NCBI GenBank assembly: GCA_030998225.1
Contig: JAPYXD010000250.1
Location: forward strand, 186,001 to 250,000
Direction of reading: 5' to 3'
Length of the DNA: 64,000 nt
From: Diplolepis rosae
Taxonomy: Eukaryota; Arthropoda; Insecta; Hymenoptera; Diplolepididae
Position numbers and translations under genes: made by a program. Below are positions 12,597 through 24,300 of this stretch, one piece after another (positions within the stretch are counted from its first letter, which is position 1; each line of letters starts with the position of its first letter). The notes below the pieces were generated by a model. It did not search any database. It was not told the DNA's origin and saw only the letters and a list, made by a program, of their open reading frames with translations.

Positions 12597-12604
12597 CTAG
12601 AGAG

Positions 12605-13500
12605 TGGTGTCTTTCACGGTATTTTTAGGAAACCAAGCCGCCTCCTAGAGAATTCAGACCTTACCCCTACATGCGATACTGTGCAGGAGTGGACTGTATA
12701 TTTCCCTAGCTAATCGTGGGAAAAATATGAAGAGAAATGATTTAAATGAAAGTATGTGCGAGGAATTGTTCGGAGAGAATGGGGCTAAGGGTGCAGGTTC
12801 AAGGAAATGGTTCAAAAAATGGGTGTATTTTGCAGGACAGAGAAAAAGATGTTGCTGCCAATTAAAGAGGGTATTGCGGATATTTTGCTCAAGGTAGTGC
12901 AACTCAACGTAGATACTGAATTCACGGAGGGCTGGGCCGGATCATTTGAATACCAGCTTGGAAAGGCAGTTGGTAGGAAGGTGAAACTGGATCGGGCCCG
13001 AAGTGTCAAGAGCATTAGGGATGAGGGTTCTTAGACAGCCCCACAACCTGTGGTGAGCATTACAATGACCTTGCGGAAACTGTCACTCGAGTCGACCGTG
13101 AGCCCGCAAGAAAACTGCAGCCAAGAAGCTGAAGGAAAAGAAGAACCTCCAGGAACCAAAGCTGAAGCCACACGCTAAAATAGCGATGAGGGCAAGCCAT
13201 GCTCACTCAGAATCAGTGCTAATTAAGCCCGCCGAAGGGGTGAGTTACGTCTGGATACTGAAGGAGCAGGAAATATCGGACATTAATCCCAGCATTCAGA
13301 TCGAGGATGTCGAAGAGGTCGTGTGAGGCTTCTTCAAGCCGTAGCTGGAATTGCTGAAGGAGCGGCAGCGAGGGACACACAGCGGTGACCTGTACAGGGG
13401 AACCTAAGTGCTACCTTTGCGCTGCCAGGGAGGAAAAGCCCCGGGATGATTATATTCCGGTGACTATGAGGTGCACGGCTTTCTGGGAGGCAACCCCGAA
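12605..13500 (+). pseudogene. Non-LTR retrotransposon ORF1 debris (R1/jockey type)
   Basis: At 13090-13320 a frame reads VLIKPAEGVSYVWILKEQ, like the SYADVL block that precedes the zinc knuckles of LINE ORF1 proteins. A Cys-containing stretch (CYLCAAREEKPRDD) follows in another frame. Stops and frame changes are frequent. GC content is higher than in the surroundings. Family assignment is tentative. Confidence 0.45.
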
Positions 13501-13799
13501 GGGGAAGCCTTGAGAATCTGCGCATGAAGGAACAATGGATAGGGCCAAAGAAGAAAATCACTTTTAGGGTATGCACTCTTTCACGCCAACCGGGCAGGCT
13601 GGGCCGCTGTGCCGGTGCACAGAACATACTTTCTGGCATTACGCTGTCCCTCGGTCTGCTGGTGACGAATGCGTGGAAGCGAAGGCGGGTTTCAAGTGAT
13701 CGGATGACGGAAGAGTCGTACGCGACTATAAGCCGGAACCTACCACTCATAAATTTTAAAGCCGAAAGAAGGTCCTACGGCGGTGAAATGATTCGATAT

Positions 13800-13872
13800 T
13801 CAGACATTCCTCCTCTTTCTACCCCATATCCTACCGCGTCCATAACCTTCCGAACCGAATCGCGACGAAAGT
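13800..13872 (-). repeat. Short coding-like repeat shared with 58316-58376
   Basis: The minus strand here and the plus strand at 58316 share about 60 bp including GGTTATGGACGCGGTAGGAT, which can be read as GYGRGRIWGRKR. The origin is unknown. Confidence 0.6.
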
Positions 13873-15188
13873 GATTTCATCGATGGAGGTTTTAGTGTTA
13901 TGTAAAATGGTTGACCCAACTTGGCATCCAGGTACACCAACATTTTTATTATTACACAAATTACAGATTCCCACGCATTTCTTAAAACAATAATCAACTT
14001 TGTTTCTTCAAGTTTTGCATTATTACTAAATTTTTAAGAAGACTCAAATTTATCTATTTCTCTTGAAAGAGTTCTATGTTTTCGTTTAAATTCACAAACC
14101 TATTTTCTGGACCCGTAGAACTCCTTTCAAGCTCTCTGCCTCTACAAAATTTAAACTTATTCTACTTATTATAATTATATTACAACTTATTCTAGACATG
14201 ATATTCATTTCTTACCTTCAAGGGATAGATTTAATCCTTCAAAGCAAATTTGTTTGATGAAAAGAAACTTATCAAATATTCTTCATAGTTCTACAAATGT
14301 ACAAAGTATGGCATACATACTACGGCCTTTTTGATAAAAACTGAACTTATTGTACTGCTTCTGTTCATAGTGTCCAGACCTTCTCTTCTGTGACCATAAA
14401 TTGTTTTCTAACATAAAAAATTACTATAAGTGTTCTAGTGATACTAAGCCTATATCAGCGAGAGATAACATGTGCCCTGCTTACCTGCGCATAAATTGTG
14501 GTTTAATCACTAATTTCATCATCTGAAGAATTAATTTGAAGAATTTGAAAAAAGTATAGTTATATTTTAAAACTTATGCAGCCACTTACACGCTTTGCAT
14601 TATAGTCAGCTCTGTTTTCTACGTTACTAGTATTATTTTTCTTGTAAACTCATGTTCATACCGTACGAGATATCAAGTTATAAATTTGTAAAATTATTTG
14701 GAAGTCTCTAAAGAGGCTTCGTATGAATCTAAGTATTTATAATTTTCTGCTTTTATAGTAAATAAGGAACTGACAGACCTTTCTCAGAGACTTTAATTTA
14801 CTTCCACAAATTTGAACTCTGTATACAATTTTACATGGGCATGAGTTTTCATGCAAATGAATTTAAGGAACAATAGCAATCTATAGGTGATACATGGACT
14901 TTACGATAAGTAATGTATTCCATGTATGTTCACGCTTTAAAATTAAATTTTCTGCGTAAAATTACAAATACTTGTCAATATAATTTTTCAGATATATCAA
15001 ATAATTTATACTGTAAAATATATTTCATCGAATTGTTAAATAAATACAAAATAAGCATTTCATAAGTATCAGATAGACATCAAAATCAAACAAAAATGTT
15101 TTAAAAAAGCTAAAATACAATATTCCACAACACATTTTTTATGAAATAACTTATTAATAACAACGCAAAATATTTTCTATCTGTAGCT
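13873..15188. other. Dicer-2 downstream region, no other gene recognised
   Basis: AT-rich. It should include the Dicer-2 3' untranslated region just below 15189; its end cannot be fixed from sequence alone. Confidence 0.4.
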
Positions 15189-15348
15189 TTATTTACTATA
15201 GCGGAAGTATTTCAAAGCTTGTTTCGATGCAGCAGATTTTGCCTGTCTTTTGTTTGTGCCGAAACCATGGAATAATTTCAGTTTCCCATGGACCATTACT
15301 TCCAGAGGAACCATGATTTGTCCAGTGTTTTCTATTTGCTTGGCTTTT
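15189..15348 (-). CDS. Dcr-2: Dicer-2 exon j (C-terminal dsRNA-binding domain and stop)
   Basis: The exon follows TTTCTTACAG, completes the split Leu codon and ends with TAA at 15191-15189. It encodes [20 protein letters not shown] and [17 protein letters not shown], a standard dsRBD with its GTNKRQAK motif. An AATAAA overlaps the stop codon; which polyadenylation site is used is not clear. Confidence 0.9.
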
Positions 15349-18300
15349 CTGTAAGAAAAAAATGTAGATAACTTTTATACTGTTCTACAGTACAGAAACG
15401 ATCAGGGTCTCAATTTAGCAGCTCGTTTCAAATTTATGCCGTTTATGATTTATATGTCCAAGATATCCAACTTCTAGGCATAGACATTCGCATTTATCTG
15501 GTTATAATTTAAGGTTAGCTGCAAGTAATCGATTCTTCAATTCATTCAGTTTTTCATTATGTTCTTCTAGAGAATCTACTTGTAATACAATATTATCTAG
15601 ATAAGCAAATAATCCATTGCTCTGTAATCCTGTTATGACTTAACCCTTCGTAGGTACACGTATCCCAAAAGGGACATGACGAAATTTTCAAGTGAAATAT
15701 TTTCATCGGAATAAATTGTTATAAGTAAACAATCGCTAAAGAAATTGCTGCAAAACCTATTGGAACATAAAATAGGATCCCCAAAGAGTATTTCAGAATA
15801 TCAAGAGATTTTTTGAAGACCTTTTTCATGAATAAATAGTGCCAGTAAAAATACCTCTACCTACGAAGGATTAATCCATTAGGCGATGCAATGTTTCAAG
15901 TGCGTTTCTTGAAGCGAAAAGTATTTTATTATATTAATAGTGACCGTAGATAGTGGTGAAAGCTGTTTTATGAGAGTCTGCAGCACTTATTTTAATTTGG
16001 TGGAATCTTGAGACGAGATCTAATACATCACAGTATTGAGCTTTTCTAAGTTAATCAAGATTATCTATTATGCTTGGTAATGGATCAGAGCCTTAAATAG
16101 TTTTTTTTTCATTTTATTGACAGTAAATAATAGATTGTAAATAAAAAATACTTAGGTACAAATATATCTTAGTACACTTGGATTTACTCATTCCGCATCA
16201 TCTGAATAGTTTCCGAACTCATTTTTCCGAGTTGAAAACAAAATTTGATGAAAATTCGTTGATCTTGTTTTTCAGTCATTTTTAACAATCACAAAATCCG
16301 CCGAACTCTAAAATAGCGTTGAAAACAAAGACATGCTGCGCATGAAGTATACGTCCGGCAGATGTCAGCAAGCTTTTTCGCGCTCGACCGTTTTCACTCA
16401 TTTCACTCAAGTCTAGTTTCCAATACCATATTTTAAATTTCAATCGAACGATCTCAGGAGCATCCAGCCCTGGCGAAAAAATCGCTAAAAAAAGTTCAAA
16501 CGGGAATTGTGGGAAAACTATTTATCCGACAGAGTACAGCTTTTGCACACATAAAGTGTGTATAAATAGCTACCATTGTGCGAAGTTTTAGCTCTTAATA
16601 TTGAAAAATGGCGGAGTTGTGAATTTAAAAAAAAAACGATAAATATATATAATATATTGAGTTTCCATGTGTTTGCAAAACAACGATAAATTTCGCAGGA
16701 ATCTTAGAAAGATGGGTTAATTCGTCCCGATTTTATAAATAAATTACTATCAACCGGGACACGACTAAATACGACGGCAGTTGAACACTACAAAGGAAAA
16801 CCGTTTTAGGTGCTTCTTCCGGATAGCTTTCACTTCTCAATGAATAGATATTTACTATTCACGTACCGAAAGCTAGCTTGCACCAATTTCGGACAAAATA
16901 AGGCACCTGAAACATTGCATCGCGTAATGGATTAACCCTTCGTAGGTAGACGTATTTTTACTGGCACTATGGGTACACGTGGCCCAAAAAGTCCAGGCAC
17001 TTATTTATTCATGAAAAAGGTCTTCAAAAAATCTTTTAATATTTTGAAATACTCTTTGGGGATCCTATTTTATGTTCCAATAGGTTTTGCAGCAATTTCT
17101 TTAGTGATTGTTTACTTATAACAATTTATTACGATGAAAATATTTAACTTGAAAATTTCGTCATGTCCCTTTTGGGATACATGTACCTACGAAGGGTTAA
17201 GTCATAACAGGATTACAGAGCAATGGATTATTTGCTTATCTATTGTAGATGATATTGTATTACAAGTAGATTCTCTAGAAGAACATAAAGAAGAATTGAA
17301 TGAATTGAAGAATCGATTACTTGCAGCTAACCTTAAATTATAACCAGATAAATGCGAATGTCTATGCCTAGAAGTTGAATATGTTGGACATATAATCGAT
17401 AAGGAAGTAGATAGAGCATACCCAAAATAATTAGAAGCTGTAAAACATTTTCCAGTACCAAGAAATCCTAAAAATATGAAGAAATTTTTAGGATTTACAG
17501 TATATCACAGAGATCTATATATCAGAGATCATCTATATGGTGGCGGCCGCCAGCTCTCACGTTCTGAGATCACTGTATATTATAGAAGATTTATTAAAGG
17601 ATTGCATAAAACTGCAATACCATCAAAACAACTTTTGAAAAAAGATATAAAACTCAACTGGAGAGATGTACCGCAAAAAGAATTTGACATATTAAAAGAA
17701 AAATTATGTGAAGAAACACTTTTATAAATATCAAATTTTTTTCAACATTCCATCTTAACAAAAGATGCATCAGGATATGCAATAGGTAGAATATTGTCTC
17801 AAGGAAAAATTGGAAACGATCCTTAAATAAAAATGGAAGAAAATATGATACATATGAAAAGAAAGCCTTAGTCATAGTATTTTGTGTAACCATTTTCGTC
17901 CTTGTATTTATGACCCGAAATTCACGCTACTTACTGATTAGCAGAGTGGAACTTTGATGTCGTATATAAGGCAGACGAAACAAATATTAAGGCCGACGCT
18001 TTATCAAGTTATCCTATCGAAACATTGAAAATATCAGTGATAGTAAAGAAAAAATAAATGGCCGCAAAATAAAATTTATCAAACGAAATAATGTAATCAC
18101 TGCATAAAATATTGACGATAATGAAAAAGCACTTTTAATAAATCTTTATTTTAATGCTTCCGACTTGAACCAAATGTTAGCCCGACCTATTTTTCGTGGC
18201 TCTGCAATTGCTGTGTACACATGCATTTCTCCACATAAACCTTTTTTCCTAAATTGAATATTGGATCGACCTTGATCCTTACCTGATGGAATCAAACAAA

Positions 18301-21300
18301 TGCCGGATTCGGATTCAGCGACCCAAAAAACGTATAGGTATGGTAGTCTAGTCTGATGTAGAAAACACTTTTTTTATGGGTCTGTTAAATTGATCAAGTA
18401 GGATATCAGACGTTTTTCTTGAAAAATTTATTTGCATCGTTGGATTTCCGGAAGCAGTATCAACTGATTAAGGGACAGACTTTTTAAGTAAACTTATGAA
18501 AAAGATAGCCAAACCTTTTTGGGATCAGACAATTTGAAAGAACAGCCTATCATCCACAATCAAATAGATGTTAAAAACGCAAAAAAGTAAAAAGGTATAT
18601 GTATACGGCATAATTAGTAGCAAAATTCTACCAAATGTGTGGCATAGCAAGAGAATTTAATAGCAGCTGAAAAAATGTTATTCAGAAAAACACTCTCACT
18701 GGGTAGATTTAGAGATAAGCACTTCCGCAAGATGGGAACTTATACATAGGAGCCTGTAAGCAAACTAACACCTGAGATAAGGGTGCGTAATAGACTCCAG
18801 AATGAAAAATTTCAAACACTCTTAGATCTCGAGATTTTATTTTCGTTGGAAATGCTAATTTTTAAGTTCTCAGACTAAGCTTAAACGAAAATGAAATAGT
18901 TAAAAATAAAAGAAAAGCAAGCAACAATAATTAATCATAAGTCGTGATGAATTTTCCAATCAAAGGAGCTAAAATAGGAATCGAAAATAATATATAAAAA
19001 GAAAACTTAATTGAAATAAGTTTCCTATAATTTAATTGCGAATTTAACATCAAGGAAATAATATTTCTACAGGGGATCAGTGGAAAAATTGTCCCTACCT
19101 TAGACATAGCTGAGATCAGGATTCGTGGGTATCCAACAAAGTTTCAAATAGTGAAAGACGATTTCCCTATCTCTTCCAAAGGATTTTAAAACTATGCGAT
19201 AGGGGCCATCTTGAAATATACACAACAAGCAAATCGAAGAACAATATAAGGGATGTTGAGGCCCTCAATAAAGGCAACTCTATGTATGGAACTAGTTTAG
19301 AACATTTTTTAAGAATCTTAGGGTTAGGTCATCTCAATAAGCAAGAACGCGAACACATGTATAATTCATTAGAAAAACATTCAGATAAGTTTCATTTGGA
19401 AGGGGATGAATTACCAGCCACTAATGTTACCAAACATCCAATACTTATGGTACATGATTACCCTGTTTATACTAAATAATATAGACTTCTTCACAGCCTG
19501 AGAGAAGAAGTCAGTAAAAGAAATAGGTGAATTTTAAATTTGTAAGAATGTCATTTGGACTACGAAATGCAGCTCCAGAATATCAGAGAGCTATCAATAT
19601 CACGCTGGATGGCTCAATTGGACATGGCGTATTATTTGCGTATATAGATGACGTTATTTATGCAAAAACACTTGAAGGACACGAAGTGCGAATTATTAAA
19701 GCGTGTGCTCACATATCTTGGGCACATAATTAGCGCGGACGGGCTTAACCCAGACCCAAAAATTTTTCAACAGTTAAGGAGTTACCCGGACTCAAAAAGA
19801 TTAAAAGTGTTAGAAAATTATTAGGGTTATCTGGATATTATAGGGGATTCATTGAGGATTCTGCTAAAATAGTCAAACCACTAAATGAATTATTACAAAA
19901 AAAAAAAACAGATTTTCAGCCGGTCAGAAAACGCAGAAGAAGCATTTGTGAAACTAAATGAAGCGCTATGTACAGCACGATTACTACAACTACCAGATAT
20001 GAGTAGACCACTTCTAATATCCATCCAATAATGCAGCATAATATGCTCCAGTAATCGTTCTTCCTTTCTCAAGGTAGTCGATGAAGATTACTCCATGTAG
20101 ATCCCGAAAAACACTAGCCATAACTTTCCCAGCCGATCGTTGAGTTTTCGGATGCTTTGGAGCACGTTCACCAGGTTTAACTCACTGTTTTGACCCTTCA
20201 CATCATTCCGGAATATAGTGGTGGATCCATGTTGCATCCATCGTCAAAAATCGACGTAAAAAGTCTTTGGTATTGCAGTTAAAATAGGCCAAATATCGCT
20301 CCGAAGTGGTCACACGAATGCAGTTTTGGTCGATTGTCAGTAATAGCAGCACCCATCTTGCACAGGGCTTTCTCACGCAGAAATGTGTATGCAAAATATT
20401 GGCCACACGCTTAGTTAAGATGGATACGGTCACGCACTTTCACTTTCGGGTCATTCAAAATTCACTTTTTTCTATCTTTGCAAAAAATTTGAAGGTTCGT
20501 TGCTTTCATACACTGTAAATTGTAAACTATCAGGTGTACGCATAAGTTTCCGCCATTTATTACCAAAAATTGGGTATTTATTGTGAAAGAACGGAACCTT
20601 ATGTTTTATTCGAAGTATTGTCCATCGTATCGTTCTTCTTGCGTTTGGCACGAATCTTGATCCCAGAATACTTCTAATTCCGCGTCTTCGTACACGTCCG
20701 GCCTTCCACTACGTTCTTTGTCTTCGATGTCAAATTCACCCTTCTTAAACTTGAGAAACCACTCACGACCTCACCATCCTGACCATATGTTTCTACAAGC
20801 AATCGATGCGCCTCAGCTGCAGATTTCTTCAAATTGAAGAAGTAAATCAAAAGTTCACGCAAATGATGTTTATTTGGCTCAAAACTCGAGATTTTCGCAC
20901 ACAAAAGAATATATTATACTGATAAAAATTCACTAATATTTCAATGTTATGTTGTTGCAAGATGTCCAACCTTACGACAGTGATGTTTTACATGTGTAAA
21001 TTTCAACCAAAACTTACTGGTGACGCCAGCTTTTGTCAAACGGCGGAAACTTATTTGTACAACTGATAATAAATGGATTTGGCTCAAATTTTGACAGAAG
21101 ATATTTGAAGGATGGAACTTGTCAACAATGATAGCCGTTTGTTATTAGTGGCGACCTCTCATAGAAATATAACGTCAATATCAAACACTCTAGTATTATT
21201 GACAATACAAAGCACTCAGAACTCACAAAGAGATTGTGCTCAAGAAAATGTTGTAGACATCTCAAGGATGTTCAACTGATTCAGTGCGAGACACCAACTC

Positions 21301-24300
21301 AAGGACTGATATGTCATTAAGATCTCTAAAACGTGACTGATCCACATTTTTCACATGGAATTTTTTGGAAAACAAGCGATGTATGTGAAAAGAGACATCC
21401 AGACAAGCCATTACCAGGGAGTGATCCGCGTCAAATCTGTTATCCGCCACCCAGAAAAAGGCCTATTGCGCCGGGGAACAAGAAATAAATATGAGATCGA
21501 CGTTGATTTTTCCCTATTTATGATGAGCCAGATAGCTAGATTCAAAATCATTTGAGCGAACTGTGAGGACAATGTTCCGGAGAGATCCGATCTTCTGGTT
21601 CAAAACGTATTCGAAGAAATTAAAGAAATTGTCAAGGTCTAAGATCTTGGACGGGGACCGACTCGAAATAGACAAGGTGGAGATAATCTGTACATCTTCC
21701 TCAAGCCGTATTCAGAAATGATTATAAAATAAAAGATCTCAGCCCCCATAAAGACAAACTACACAAACATCATAGATCAATTCGTAAAGATAAAGCAGCA
21801 AAAGTGAGAAATTGATTTTCATGTATCCTTGAACACTAATTAAGTATAATAAAATAGCTTAAATAAGAGGCTAGGTACGTGATTCAATTATAATTTAAAT
21901 GAAACAGAAAATTATGATATCTACTTCGAATAAAATACAAGGCTTTTCAACACGCACTTTGTTTTTGACTTTTGAATAGAAAACACATTTTTTATGAAAT
22001 CTCCGTATTTCTCACTTAATATGATATGTGGGAAATCTACAAGTTACGAATAAAAAATAATATCGGACAAATTTCCACCACAACCACGTTTACAGACGTT
22101 AATCCTTTTGTGCAAATTTTCGATAACATTTTTGCATAATTGCGGCTCTCTCTCACTAATCAAGCGTCCGTTTTTGGTTTTGAAAGCTTTAATGAATTGT
22201 AGATTATCTGCTTAGACTTCATCTTTTACATAGCCCGACAAAAAATAGTCTATTACGCGAAATTTCGTTCGCGATGAATTCAATGTTTCAGTTGCTGTGT
22301 GGCATGTGGTTCCGTCCTGTTGAAACCACATATCACTTACATATAAAGGGTTTTCCAATAGGGACATAACAATTTTATCTATGAATAAAACACAGAAAGA
22401 TTTGAGATATTGAGTTCAAATTTATTGTGGGTGTAGTGCAAACATTACATTTTATGAATGAAATTCGATATCGGTCATATAACCACCACGAGCCCGTTTA
22501 CAGCGGTCGATTCTTTGGACCCAATTTCCCACCACTCTGGCACACATTTCGACCGGAACGTTGGCAATTTCGCGTTGGATGTTGTCTTTGAGGTCGTCTA
22601 AAGTTGCTGGCTTGTTGGCATAAACCAGCGACTTGATATGGCCCCATAAAAAGAAATCCAATGGCGTTAGATCGCATGAACGAGGCGGCCATTCGACCGG
22701 ACCATTTCTCGAGATAACACGTTCACTGAATTTGCCTTTCAATAAATCGATTGTGACGCGTGCTGTGTGGCTAATGGCACCGTCTTGTTGAAACCACATA
22801 TGGTTGATGTCAAGTTCATCCAATTCTGGCCACAAATAATCTTCCAACATAGCACAATAGCGCTCTCCATTGACGGTAACATGACGGTCGTTTTCATCCA
22901 CGAAAAAATACGACCCAATCACACCTCCGGCATGAAAACCGCACCAAACATTCACTTTTTGCGGATGCAACGATGTCTCAAGAAGCACATTTTGGTTTGT
23001 TGTTTACCAATAACGCATATTTTGCTTATTAACAAAGCCATTGAGCCAGAAATGAGCTTCATTGCTGAAGATGATTTTTCGATGAAATTCTTCATTTTCT
23101 TCAAGCTTTGCCAGAGCCCGATTGGAGAAGTTTCGGCGTTTAAAATGATCAAGTGGCTGTAGTTCTTGAGTCAATTTAATCTTGAAAGCATGTAGGCCAA
23201 GATCTGTTCGAATAATACGCCACAGTGTCGTTTGAGCGATGCCCAATTCTTGAGAACGACGTGGAATCGACTGATTTGGCTCATTTTGAATTGATGCACA
23301 TACGGCTGCGATTATTTCTTCGCTTCAAGCAATACGGCGTCTTTTTGGCACCGGAACGTCTAATAGTGTAAATTTGGACTCGAATTTATCCACTATAGCA
23401 CGCACAGCTTCTCGGGTGGGACGATTATTACGGCCGAAAATTGGAGTAAGCGCTCTTAAAGTTGCAACCACCGACTCAGAATTTCGGTAGTAATTTTTAA
23501 TAATTTCCAAACGTTGCTGGTTCAAGAACTTTACCATGATGAAAATGTCGACTTTAACTAACGTTTTGACATTGACAGTTCATTAAAAAAGTTTAAGGGT
23601 GCATTCATATAAAGACACAAAATTGTTATGCCCCTATTGGAAAACCCTTCATATAATCAATGATAGGCCAGAAAAAATGTGTTCAACATGTTCCGATAAT
23701 GCAATCCATTGTCAGTAACAGCGATTCCAACCTCATTTTCAAAATAATACGGTTCAATCAATATTTTCAGCTAACCGACCCGGACGAGCTCGTGTTGCTG
23801 TTTGTATGTTATGTACCGAATCAGTAGACTCAAAGTTATACACTAAATTCGTAATAGCAGTCTCAGAAAGACGATTATAGCAACCGAAAATATCCGAAAT
23901 TCTGCGATATGTAGTTTTCATAGATCCAAGATTTTCGTAGTGGATTTTAATTGTTCAAAAAAAAAGTCCTTGTTGAAAAGCCCTGTATCAATTTTCAATT
24001 TCCGTTATTATTTATGTCTATTAAATTGCAACTTTCCACAAATTTTAACAAGATTTCCGTCCTTTTTTCCATCTAATATAATTTAAATGTTTTTTGAAAT
24101 TCAATTAATGCTATCGACACCCTGATAATTCTAATAAAAAGAAATTGTATCTTACAAAAATCGCGGACGGGCACCTTGAGTTTCATGTATCATACGCACA
24201 GGCTGCTTTGGCACGTTGACGCAAAATAGTTCTGAAAACCAGATTACATTGAGCAGTTAAACAATACTTAAAGACAATTCAAAATCATTAAGATATTCAA

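Larger units (their letters stand above)
21938..23985 (-). mobile_element. Outer rosa-like mariner, split by a nested element
   Basis: Inverted ends CAAGGCTTTTCAACA (21938) and its partner ending at 23985 are flanked by TA. The C-terminal half ([14 protein letters not shown] at 22340-22290 and a KRGCGGN tail) lies left of the inner element, and the N-terminal half ([19 protein letters not shown]) right of it. Without the insertion it is about 740 bp, so it was already internally deleted. Confidence 0.85.
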
